A DNA stretch of 64,000 bases from Pyrus communis (lineage: Eukaryota; Streptophyta; Magnoliopsida; Rosales; Rosaceae), in assembly GCF_963583255.1 (NCBI RefSeq), contig NC_084815.1, forward strand, positions 8,417,724 to 8,481,723. Direction: 5' to 3'. The notes under the pieces were generated by a model. The model had not been told where the DNA came from and did no database searches. It worked only from the letters and a program-made list of their open reading frames with translations. The translations under genes were made by a program, and so were the position numbers. This document shows, one piece after another, positions 47,879 to 58,317 of the stretch. How positions within the stretch are numbered: the stretch's first letter is position 1; each line of letters begins with the position of its first letter.

Positions 47879-49598
47879 GTTTTATTGGGAGTGGCTTGAA
47901 GATGTCTTGTGTTGATCCAAAGATTTTCTTACCAATATGGGCTTTTATTATGCTGTGTATGCATCTTTGTTTAGTTATGATTGCCATCTTTCCGTCCTTC
48001 GTGCATTCTTTAAGCATTGGTGTTCAGCGACCAACACACTTCACACGTCACAATGGGAGATGTCGATTTCTCTTTGGGATCTTCACAAAATAGGAGGTTT
48101 GCCAATCTAGGGTAAGCTTTACGATGAGGTTGTTCCTAGCATAGAGGAATTTTCTTATCGCAATAGCCGAGGTTTGCTTGCGAGTTGTCGCTATTTGTTT
48201 TGGGCATATCACAAGCTTTCATAGGAGCTCAGGGTAAGTTAGGTGTGAAGATATCTTCATGGATCCGATTTTGGTATTGGGATGCCATGAAGTACAAGAG
48301 GCCTTTAAAGAAAAGTGGCCACAAGAAGATCACTAAGCCAAAAGGAGACTCAGACCCGTCAAATGCCATTGGTTCAGCTAGGTACCGTACCTCCGTTGAG
48401 TTGAAAGTGTTTGAGGATCTTTGCGTAGTGTCAAAAAATGTAGAAGAATCTTACCTACCTACTTTTTTTTTGCTTGTTGGCTTTGTAAGTTTGTTTTCCC
48501 CAAAGACATCGACTTTATCCTCCCCAGAGTCTTTAAAGTGGCTAGCAAGATAGCTGCAGGTGAATATTTCAGCCTCGCTATTCCAGTCCTAGCCAATATT
48601 TATGATGGCTTGAGTGTTGCTTCGAACTTGGTGAGCATCGAAGATTGTGTTGCAATACTTCTTTACCACTATGTGTACGGTTGGTTAGGTGTGTACTTTG
48701 GCACTCATTTTTCTTCATCAACTTCAGACAAGTCAGGGCCTTCTTCACCAACTTCAGTCAAGATAGGGCCTTTGATGACAACGTACTGTGGTGTGCTTTC
48801 TGCAAAAAGCCTTGATGATTTGCAAGCGCAAACGGTGTTTCGAAGCCATGAAGGTTTGGGGATGGATCATCTGGCCAGGTTGGCTCTACATAGCGAGTCC
48901 TCGTAGATGATTCACAACTTCGTTTTTCAGACTTATCTTATTTTACGAGTCTTAATTCAGGGTACGTTTTGTTGCAGTAAAAAGACCGATGTATTATTCA
49001 GCCGCATAGTCTGCACCGTTTCAGTAGGCAGTTTGGTTTTGTCCAACATGTGCCAGACAAGCTAAAAGAAAATACACAGTTGGAATCCTTGCAAGCCTTG
49101 TATATGCATTGGGAGCCTTGTACATGTGCATGCACAAATGCTTTTATCACCCAGCCAGCCAAAGATAAGTTTAAAAGTAACCTAATGACATGTGCCTATG
49201 TAGGTTGGTGGTCAAAGGTACATCGTGAAGACTTGGGGACGGTAAGTGACACCAATTTTTCCCGTTCACGCAATAATGCACCAAGAGAGGGTTGTTCTGC
49301 GGTTCCTACGCAGCTGGCACCTTTTGATTGTGTGAGTACAGCTCATTTGCAAGATGGACCTGCGACTTTAGCTTCTCAACACCAATGCTTGTCTTTTCAT
49401 CATTTGGATGCTTCTAAAGAGGTGGGTGACGAAGTTGATTCGCATCAAGATGAACTTGTTTTGCGGCAGCGTCAACAAGCTTCGAACAAGCGACCGGTTG
49501 AAGGTGCTCAGGATGACGGTGATGTTAATTTTTGTCATAAGAAGAAGAAAGTGTTCAAGCCTCCCCAGTTTGATGGTCGTGTGTCACTTGAGAAAGAT

Positions 49599-49734
49599 GT
49601 ATGTATTTCCTTCTTTCTTGTGATTTGTTATACTTTCCTTGGTTTAGCTTGCTTTTTCTTTTTCTTTTTTTAATTTTTTAATTTTTTAATTTTTTTTAAT
49701 TTTTAATTTTAACACCTTTCGTTGTCTTCTTTAG
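49599..49734 (+). other. Spliceosomal intron in the antisense PMD gene
   Basis: The donor is GTATGT after codon GAT (SLEKD), a T-rich tract follows, and the acceptor is CTTCTTTAG. Splicing joins EKD to VGPSCSIDLANMV in frame, phase 0, 136 bp. The intron has stops in the coding frame, so the second exon needs it removed. The intron points along the plus strand, opposite to retrotransposon genomic RNA. Confidence 0.78.
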
Positions 49735-50679
49735 GTTGGGCCTTCTTGTTCCATTGATTTGGCCAACATGGTTGTTCATTCCTTTACGGAGATGCTATTT
49801 GGAGATAATCTACCCATAGACGAAGAAATTAGGGATCTGCTTGGAGCAGAGCTTGTTCCAAACTTGCCAAGTTGCCCAAGTTTTCCGTGTGTAGGTGAAG
49901 GTATGCAAGAGCCCGTTATGCTTCCAACACCTTTGCCAATTAGCTCCGAGATCTCTCTTAGAGGGCCGAACCTTAGTGGCACTGAGCAGCTCATCCATTG
50001 CATCAACCTTTGTGTAGTTGTAGATATTAAGAGCCATATTGAGAAGAGGATTGCGAAGTGCCCACTAGAGGACCTTGTGTTGCTCAAGGAGGACTTGTCG
50101 AAGCTTGTTTCTGCGATTGACAACCTTAACGTGGATTCCTCGCTCTTGAGAGTCAAGATTGTCGAACTGATGGTCGCCTCAACTGAATATTCTTCTTTGC
50201 TTGCTATTTCCTCTAAGAAGTTAAGTCTAGAGGTTAGAGCTCAACAACTTGCAGTAATAGACTTATCAATTGCCTAACTTCGGTCTTCTCAGCAACTTGC
50301 ATTAGAAGGTTATCAAGTCATAAGGACTTCTTTAGCTTTTGTTCAGGCACGTCTAGAAGCATTGGCGCATGAACGAGAGCAGTTGGAAACGGAAGCATCA
50401 CAACTTCAAGGTGTTCTCTTGGAGCAGGAAGCTACACTTTCTCAGCATCAAGGGGAGATTTCATGCCTAGAGTAAGAGAAAGGCACAGCCATGGAAGTTC
50501 CCACCTTGTCTCCCACTGATGTAGAGACTTTGAAGACTTTGGAAGGCTTACTTGAAGATCGTCGCTGTAGTTTTAAGACCATAGCTTTCAAGTAGTGTCT
50601 TCCATTTTTGTACTTGAAGCCTTCTTTGTTTTTGCTCATTTTGTAATAAGGCTTTGTAACCAAATTCTTCCTTTAAAGA

Positions 50680-50685
50680 AATAAA
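50680..50685 (+). terminator. Poly(A) signal of the antisense PMD gene
   Basis: AATAAA 85 bp after the PMD stop, in a T-rich 3' region and about 350 bp before the end of the opposing integrase frame. It would end the PMD transcript before it overlaps pol much. Confidence 0.55.
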
Positions 50686-51032
50686 GTATTTATATTCTTG
50701 AATTTGCTCTTTATTCTTCAAAGTGTTTATGTTTTTGTTGATGATGTGACTGTACTTGAAGTTTTGAAGTTTCAAGTTGCCTACGTACCTTCGGTTAAGA
50801 AGGGATCAAGTCATGACGTAGTTCGAAGGAATGATGGTGATTTTGATAATGATTTTGGTTTTGTTTTACTGTATATAGTTTATGCTTTTATGGGCCAGGA
50901 GCATTGGGTGTCACATTTTAAGCTCGTGCGAACAAGGAGCGTTGTGCCTTGTGCAATTTAGGCTCATGCAGACGATGAGCTTTGTGCCATGTTAATTTAG
51001 GCTCATACAGGTGAGGAGAGTGACTTGTTTGG

Positions 51033-52459
51033 TTTAGGGGCAGTAGTACTTTAAGAATCTGCCATTGATGGGGCTAATCTTTTAGTTGTTTTCCACCATG
51101 ATTAGGTAGGCGCCGTTGGTGCAGACCTCTTGTATTACGTAAGGTCCATCCCACTTTGATGTGAACTTGCTTTTTGTCTTATAAGTTGTGATGATGGACC
51201 TTCATAATGCCAAGACAAGATCTCCAGTTTGGCAAGACCTTGGGCGGACCTTCTTGTTGAATGCCTTGGATAGTTGTGCTTGGTAGCATTCCAAGTGTTG
51301 TTGAGCTTTGAGTCTCATTTCATCAAGTGCTTCTAACTCTTGAAGCCGTAGCTTTGCATTTTCCTCTTCAGTCAAGCCTTCTTGTATAGCCATCCTCAGC
51401 GAGAGGATTTAACTTTCGAGTGGCAGAACAACTTTAACGTCATCTATAACAGAATACGGCGTAGTTGGGTATGAGTTCAATGTGTCGTCCTATATGCTCA
51501 AAGTGCTTCACTTATTCTTTTGTGCCAGTCTTTCTTTGTTCGGCTGATTACCTTCTTTAGGAGGTAGCACAACATTTTGTTAAATGCTTTTATAAGACCA
51601 TTGGCCGGAACATGATACATAGAAGACTTATGTTGCTTGAACTTGTATTTCTCGCAAAGCTCGTCCATAAGTTGGTTGGAGAACTATTTTTCGTTGTCAG
51701 TGATGATGTAGCAAGGCATACCATATCAGTGGATGATATGCTACTTAATGAAACGAACGACAGTTTCTTTCTTGACTTCCCTTAAGGGTATAGCTTCAGC
51801 TTACTTGGAGAAGTAGTCCGTTATGGCTAGGATTTAGGTTTCTTTGGCAGATGACTTTGGTGTGATTGGTCATACGACGTCCAATCCCTATGCAACAAAC
51901 GGCCATGAAACAATTGTAGGGTTTAATAGTTCAGGCGATTGATGTATGAAGTTGGTGTGGAATTAGCAGTCTTGGCACATTTTGGCGTGTTCTAGGCAAT
52001 CCTTAACCAAGCGTGGCCAATAGTAACCCATTCTTTTGAGCTGGAAATGTAGCTTTGGTCCAGATTGATGTGCTCCGCATATGCCTAAATATGCTACTTC
52101 TATGGCTTGATTGGCTTCTTCCTCACCTAGACATCTTAGATGTACTGGTTCAAAAAAAATCAGTAGGGTGTTTCTTTGTAGTAAAGGAAGCGAGGTGCTC
52201 GTCGACGTATTTCAGAGTGGTGTCTAGGATCGTCCGGAAGCTTTCCATTCTCCAAGTAGACAATTAGCGGATGTCTCCACTCTTCAACGTCGACTGGAAG
52301 TACTAAGATGACATTTGTATCATCTAGTAGCATTTCAGTGACGAGTAGGATTACCCATCTTTGGTGAACTGGCACGTTCAGAGCTTTGTCTTTTCCTAGT
52401 GCCATACATGAGTCTAGGTTAGCGAGAGCGTCTGCCATTTGATTTTCTTTTCTTGGCAC
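51033..52459 (-). pseudogene. Tat-2 integrase
   Basis: Minus-strand pieces in order: HFQLKRMGYYWPRLVKDCLE and HAKMCQDC (zinc-binding domain), LNPTIVSWPFVA-stop-GLDVV, ILAITDYFSK (first catalytic Asp), HIIH-stop-YGMPCYIITDNEK (second Asp), then a mutated Glu region, and the C-terminal module LQELEALDEMRLKAQQHLEC, FNKKVRPRSCQTGDLVLAL, KFTSKWDGPYVIQEV and PINGRFLKYY. Stops are numerous, including several at expected Trp codons. It ends near 51033. Integrase would insert cDNA; this one is dead. Confidence 0.8.
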
Positions 52460-52462
52460 ATG

Positions 52463-52810
52463 TTATAACGTCCCGACCTTAAATTTTTGTAGCAGTTGGG
52501 TTGCTAGCCGAAAGTATGGGATAAGATCATTTTTCCTCACTTCATATTTAGTCAAGAGTTGATTGATTATAAGCTTGAAGTCACCATACACTTCTAGGGT
52601 TGTGATTTCTATGTTAATCGCCATTTGGAGTCCAATGATCAACGCTTGGTACTCAACGACGTTGTTGGAGCATAGCTCACTTAGTTGGAAGGAATAGGGT
52701 AATACTTGTCTTTGTGGCAAAATGAATACTATTTTTTCCCCCACTCTGTCCATTAGTGTGGATCCGTCAAAGAACATTGTCCATGTCAGGAAGATGTCAA
52801 TGTAGAACAC
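52463..52810 (-). pseudogene. Tat-2 second RNase H (archaeal-type)
   Basis: FFDGSTLMDRVGEK (first active Asp), QVLPYSFQLSELCSNNVVEY (Glu in VVEYQ), ALIIGLQMAINIEITTLEVY, GDFKLIINQLLTKYEV (Asp). A second RNase H after the standard one is a lineage mark of Tat elements. One residue of the usual GDSKL is changed to GDFKL. Confidence 0.82.
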
Positions 52811-52922
52811 CTCTTCGTTTGGTAAATCGTCTAAGATTTTCCAATCGTTTGGGAATGGATGGTCGGTAAGGAAATCTGCTAAGGCTTGTCCTTAGACAGC
52901 TTTAGCTGGGACATAGATGATC

Positions 52923-53330
52923 TCATACTGATTGAGAAGCAAATGCCCATTTAGCGAGTTGCCCTGTCAAAACTGGTTTAGACATAACGTATTTGACCGG
53001 GTTAACTTTAGCAACCAAGTGGTTGGTGTAAGTATACATGTAGTGTCTTAGTTTTTGGACGACAAAGACTAGGGCAAGGCTCATCTTCTCGATTGGTGAG
53101 TAGTTGAGCTCGGCACGAGTAAGAGTTCTACTTAGGTAGTAGAGGTCTCTTTCTTCTGGGTCTTCATTTTCTTGTGCCAAGAGTGTATAGGATAAGCTCA
53201 GCACGAGTAAGAGTGCGCCAATGGAACTTTTTTGTGCAACAATGTATAGGATGAGCAGCTTTCTAGGCATGGGTGCTCCTAGGACAAGTGGACTTTTCAG
53301 GTACTGTTTGATGCTCTCGAAGGCATTGTG
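52923..53330 (-). pseudogene. Tat-2 first RNase H (Ty3-type)
   Basis: Sequence from SIGALLLVLS through YYLSRTLTRAELNYSPIEK, ALVFVVQKLRHYMYTYTNHL and KYVMSKPVLTGQLAKWAF matches the Ty3 RT-connected RNase H. The usual DAS active-site segment is degraded. A repeated GCACGAGTAAGAGT (53113 and 53200) marks a small local duplication that disturbs the domain. Confidence 0.78.
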
Positions 53331-53384
53331 ACAAGCGTTATCCCATATGAATGGAGCGTCATTCTTTATGAGTCAACTGAAAGG

Positions 53385-54428
53385 TTAACAGTGTCCAGGA
53401 AGGTTAGAGATGAAACGCCTAATGAAGGCTAGCCGTCTTTGCAGACTTTTTAGCTTGTGTAGATTTCTTGGCTCGGGCATGCTTTGAATGGCCTTAATCT
53501 TCGAATAGTCTACTTCAATGCCACGATGAACGACAATGAAGCCGAGGAACTTCCTAAAGGTGACGCCAAATGCATACTTCAACAGGTTGATCTTGAGGTT
53601 GTAGTGTCGTAGTTTGTCTAACACTATTTGTAAATCCTTCAAGTGATCGAATTTCTTATTGGTCTTAACAACTACGTCATCTACGTAACATTTTACGTTT
53701 TTGTGTAGCATGTCATTGAAGATTTTCTGCATTGCACATTGATATGTAGCCCCAACGTTCTTTAAGCCAAAGGGCATTACCTTGTAGCAGTAGATACCTT
53801 TTAGAGTGCGAAAGGCTGTTAGTTCTATGTCTTCGAGAGCTATGCGGATTTGATTGTACCTAGAGGAACCGTCCATGAATGAGAGCACCTTATGGCCAGT
53901 GGTCGCGTCCACCATGATTTCGATGATTGACAAGGGAAAGCTATCCTTCGGGCAAGCATCGTTGAGGTCTCAGAAGTTTACGCAAACACGTATTTGTCTA
54001 AATTTCTTAATGACAATGACGATGTTGGAGATCGACTTAGGGTATTACACCTCTTGAATGAAGCCTGCTTCAATTAGCTTGTTAATCGTGACCTCAATTT
54101 GTGGGATGAGCTCGGATCGATAGCTTCTTTGAGTTTGCTTTATCTGTCGCATTCGAGGTTTGACTGCAAGGCGATGCATGCCAATGGTAGAGTCAAGGCC
54201 ATGCATTTCTTTGTAGGTCCAAGCAAAAACGTTTTTGTACTCCATTAGCAGTTGGTAGTACTCATCGATCTCGTTCGTACTTAGTAGCGCATTAACAAAG
54301 ATAGGCTTTAGCCCCTCGTTGAGCTCCTTGAGATCATCAATCGTTGCTTGCCCCCTATCCTCAAGCTGTGGTGGCACAACAATGGCGTCCTTATCGGGGA
54401 TTTCGTCTTCTTTGTCTTCTTGGTTCAT
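53385..54428 (-). pseudogene. Tat-2 reverse transcriptase
   Basis: N-terminal part (54428-54045): EYYQLLMEYKNVFAWTYKEM, KQTQRSYRSELIPQIEVTIN. After a stop and shift: IMVDATTGHKVLSFMDGSS, YCYKVMPFGLKNVGATYQ, the catalytic CYVDDVVVKT (near 53690), and FLGFIVVHRGIEVDYSKIKA, LKSLQRRLAFIRRFISNLP. YVDD is intact. It copies RNA to cDNA in an active element. Its N-terminus is separated from gag-protease by the solo LTR. Confidence 0.87.
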
Positions 54429-54442
54429 GATATGGAAAAGAT

Positions 54443-56619
54443 TGGTGCGAACTAATTAAGCACACAAATTAAAACCCTCTTTTGACAATTGTAGTAAAGA
54501 TGCAAGTAGGGATCGTTCTAGACCGGGGATTAGGAGGGATTACTAAATCACTTAGAAACTGACTCAAAAATGTAAAACAAACGTTAAAAACACTAAACTA
54601 GACTCAAAGAATGCAAAACTAAACAATAAAACACTAAAACAAATCAAAAGACTCAAAGAATACAAAACACTTATAAACACAAACTAAGACACTTTCTAAC
54701 TAAATTAGACACTAAAGTAAAGGGGGATTGAGGTTTTGACGAAATTAAATTAAATGCACAGATTGTAATTTAAAGGCAGAATGTAAATATGAATGTGATG
54801 AAAATATGGATGAATGCTAGCTAGAAGGTTCTTCTCCACACATGTCACATTTGCATACAATTTGATTTTCAGTTGGTCTTTCGATGAATTATGAAACTCA
54901 ACACCCTGGGTTAATTAGGTCCGCTTAAATTAACCGTCAAGTTTTCCTTAAGTTAATGAATTGGATGGGTTAGCGCAACGCAATTCAAAACATTCTCCAA
55001 AAGTCCTTTACGTGAAAAGCACAATAAAGATACAATCAAAGATCATTAAGCATCATGAAAACTATAAGTGTCGACGAGGCATTCGTTACTATGATGAGCA
55101 TGAAACTAGTGCCAAGAATTCATTTAACGCGATTGTTTATAAGCAACCTCCACTACTTGTGAATATAAGTTCATAACTATTAGGTGAAACTCACTTATAT
55201 TCTAGCATCATATTCATGCATGAAAATTAAGCGTGCACTCTCAATCAACATACATAAATAAGTTATCGATCAAGCAGTTAAACAAATTGAATTCACCATT
55301 CATGAAATTCCAACCAAAAGTAATCAAATCATATTGCAAGCATAAACATGGTTTCGAATCACCCCCTAACTAAATAGGGGTTTAGCCTCTCATGTTCACA
55401 AAAAGAGAAATACAATTGAATTTAAACATAAAGCACAAAGGATTGATTACACCTAGAACGCCCAATGAATCCATTTGAATTTCTGCGCGTCCAAGCTCCT
55501 CTTTCTCCTTTCCTTATTGCGGCAGAGATGGTCTAGGGAATTTCTGGAGGTTTTTCTGATTTGGGGATGGATTTAGGGAGGGTTGGTGGTGCGGCAAGGT
55601 TATGGGGTGGTGAAGGAAGACACGGCAATAATGGGAATTGGCTGCAATGGCTGGGGGAAGGCACGGCAGATAAGGGAGGTTGAATGGTTGCATGCGGCTA
55701 AAGGACAAAGAATGGGATCCTGGGAAGAGTGACGGCTTAGAAGAATAATAATATATGGTGAATGGGAGTTTTTGCGGCTAGGTTGAAATTAGGGTGAAAA
55801 ATGGGAAAAAAAATGAATGTGAGCGACTAAAGAGTTGATATGTGAATGTACGGGTTTTTGGGAGAGAATGGATGGGATGGTGGCTACATGAATTAGAGTG
55901 AATGATAGAATAATTTATTATGGTGAATGGCTGATTGAAAATATGAATGAATGGGATATGGTGTTGCGGCAATGAATGATTTTTTGTTTATTAGGGTGAA
56001 TGGTAAATAGGGGGGGGGCACGACTTTGTTGTAAAATGTAGGGGAATTAGGTTTTTTGGCTGAATGAATATGGAATGAAAGGTGAATCAATATGAATTAA
56101 GGTGCGGCTACAAGGTTGTAGAACTAGGGTTATTAGGGTTTAGGGTTTAAATGAATGATATTGGACACAAATGCCCCCCCTTGCACGGCAAGGGAAGGAA
56201 AAGAAAGTGGAAAGGCACGGCTTGAGCTTTAAAGTGGGCTAGGGCCATTGTTTTGTGTCCTAAAGTGCATACAAAGCCTTCAAAGTGGCTAGAAAATACG
56301 GACGTTTAAGTTTAGGAAAGGTTACCAAAACGGGAAACCTAGGATTAACTTTCCTACTTCAAGTAGGAAACCTTGTTTAAGTAGGATTCCTCATTTTGGT
56401 AGGAATTCATCGTTGGAGTAGGAATTCGTCGTTTCTTCAAGTCTTCAACTCATTCATTCCTCTTTCGCTCCAAAATACTCCAATTTGCATCTTCTTGCAC
56501 ACTTTGGCCTTATAATCTGAAAATACACAAAAGTGGCCTTAAACACTAAAATAACTAAGTAAACACAACATAAATGCACGAGAACAAGCTAATTAAGTCG
56601 CATGAATATGTTCCTATCA
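54443..56619 (-). mobile_element. Solo LTR of an Athila-type element, in Tat-2 pol
   Basis: A 2177-bp LTR, starting TGGTGCGAAC and ending TTCCTATCA on the plus strand, flanked by AAGAT (54438-54442 and 56620-56624). It is in reverse orientation to the Athila-type LTRs at 22372 and 39809 and matches them well over its first 1000 bases; the CCA-rich middle is much diverged. Tat-1 at 21520-21545 gives the uninterrupted site. No internal sequence remains. Confidence 0.9.
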
Positions 56620-56624
56620 AAGAT

Positions 56625-57987
56625 CATGGACCTCTTCTTCAGTGTCGTCCCCTTGGGCTTGTTGGCATGGAGATTGGCCAGTGTAAATGATAGTGCGCTT
56701 ATTTACCTTTAGTTGTCTTTTTGTGTCGACTTCCAAGGTTGCTCGGCACTTCATCCTTAAAGTAATCGAGCTTCGAACGTCGTCTTTTTTTGCTAGATTG
56801 TCAAGATTTTCTTCCTTGGGTGTTGTATTCCTTTTTCTAGAAGGCTTCTTAGCATCTTCAAGTCTTTCCAAGGCCGACCATGATGGAGGAGAGGTAGCCG
56901 TGTTGCTTTGTTTCTTGGGTTTTGACAACCTTTCAAAAACAAAGCTTTGGGGTGTTAGCCTGTTAAGCCTTTTGAAGACGGAGGTTCGATCTTAACCACT
57001 AATGTGATCAAGCGCCAAAATTCTGGGTTTTGAACGATTTAGCCTATCGAAGACTGCTGTTCGAGAGGAAAGTTTAGGCTCATCTTGACTTTGTTCAACA
57101 CTTACGCTAATGTGTTGAGCGCTAGCGTTTTTCGCTTTTCTTGAAATCTTCACGGTCGTATTTGGTGTGAAGCCAAGTCTAGCTTTGTTGTTGTCAACTT
57201 CGTAACCATACTCATTAAACTTTTTTTGAGTCTCGGTGAGGTCACGTAATTTTTGTTGACAGTGTTTGAAACCTTCTTTCTAAGATTTGAAGGGGAGGCG
57301 AATCGTACCCAGCCTTTGACATGAGTTTGTAGTTGTTTGGGTTGAAACCTTCTTCGGTCTTCTTGGTTCCGCCCCCATTGGCAGGGGTTTTATGAAACCT
57401 TGTAGTGGTTTTGAAGCTTTAGCGTTGCCTAGTGATGTCAGAGGTAAAACTGCATTTGTCTTGAACAGCTTTACATCTTCCTTGTGCAGCTGTGTGTCGG
57501 CTTTGCTTGTTCCAGTTTCAAGGGCGGATTGCCCATTCCTTCTTCTCGACATCAGGATGTATCAAAAGACGGGTTTGTTCGGTCCTTTTGAAAGTGTTAC
57601 ACTTCCTTTGGTTGTTGCGGGCTTAGCAGGCTCATCGTCATTTTTGCTTGAAGATGGCACAGCTTCCCCTTTTTGTTTCTTGGGCACGGCTTGCCACTTC
57701 TGCTTTTAGGTGCGGCTTTGCCTGTGGATTTGATTTATTTTGGAAGAGCTTCAGGCACCATGTCTTCATCCATATAAAACTTAGGGTTTACGAAGTATGA
57801 TTCAGCTCCGGTAGAACTTTAGGCATTGGTGGAGGGTGGATGACAACACACCATTCTCATGGATCTAAGGCATTCCTAAAAGCAAGCTATAGGAAGTTCT
57901 TGCATTAATCACATGGGATATTGTGCTTGATTTGAGTTCACCAATGACCATCTCCACTCGGATTATGCCCATCGTTAATTGTCCTCC
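56625..57987 (-). pseudogene. Tat-2 protease-RT linker
   Basis: Pieces such as SKPKKQSNTATSPPSWSALE, KPSRKRNTTPKEENLDNLAK, LEVDTKRQLKVNKRTIIYTG and, further on, PLPMGAEPRRPKK and NGQSALETGTSKADTQLHKE. Low-complexity, basic, with stops; a long linker of this type is normal for this family. Confidence 0.65.
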
Positions 57988-58299
57988 TTATTTAAGACCT
58001 TGGATCAGGAGATGGCTTATAGATAGTTCATCCACCTTGATGCCGACTGTGGTCATTGTTGACTTTGGCATGATGTTTATGGATGATCCATTATCCACAA
58101 GCATGCGGTTAACCTTGTGCTCCCTTATGTACCCAGAGACGAAAAGATGATGGTTATGAGGCCTTGACCCTAGCAACAATTCTTCATCAGTGAAGTTAAC
58201 TGCGTCATGGGAGGCACAACATGTGGCATATTCATGTGGTCGAAGCTTTAAGCCTTCATCCTTGCTTTCTTGTACTTCGTGGTCGTCGAGACTTGCCAA
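57988..58299 (-). pseudogene. Tat-2 aspartic protease
   Basis: HEVQESKDEGLKLRPHEYAT, FTDEELLLGSRPHNHHLFVS, and the active site NRMLVDNGSSINIMPKSTM. The catalytic triplet reads D-N-G; Tat-1 has D-G-G. Confidence 0.8.
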
Positions 58300-58317
58300 G
58301 ACCGCTACTAATACTTT

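Larger units (their letters stand above)
46784..50595 (+). pseudogene. Antisense PMD gene of Tat-2, with a retained intron
   Basis: Starts at ATG 46784 (MIFFKFFKSDTITIL). It is interrupted by a hAT MITE (47160-47878) and resumes with FYWEWLEDVLC. PMD core: YASLFSYDCHLSVLRAFFKH, MSISLWDLHKIGGLPI, ISSWIRFWYWDAMKYKRP, CWLCKFVFPKDIDFILPRV, FSLAIPVLANIYDGLSVAS, LLYHYVYGWLGVYF, KDRCIIQPHSLHRFSRQFGF. A basic segment HKKKKVFKPPQFDG precedes a 136-bp intron (49599-49734). The second exon is a long coiled coil (IEKRIAKCPLEDLVLLKEDL, LEALAHEREQLETEASQLQG) ending at TAG 50593-50595. Frameshifts (for example at a T run near 48466) and stops break it. PMD proteins resemble MAIN/MAIL1; no role in transposition is shown here. 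Confidence 0.85.

Noticed and set aside
49759..50277. Independent host coiled-coil gene
   Set aside because: It is the second exon of the Tat-2 PMD gene, joined in frame through the 136-bp intron.
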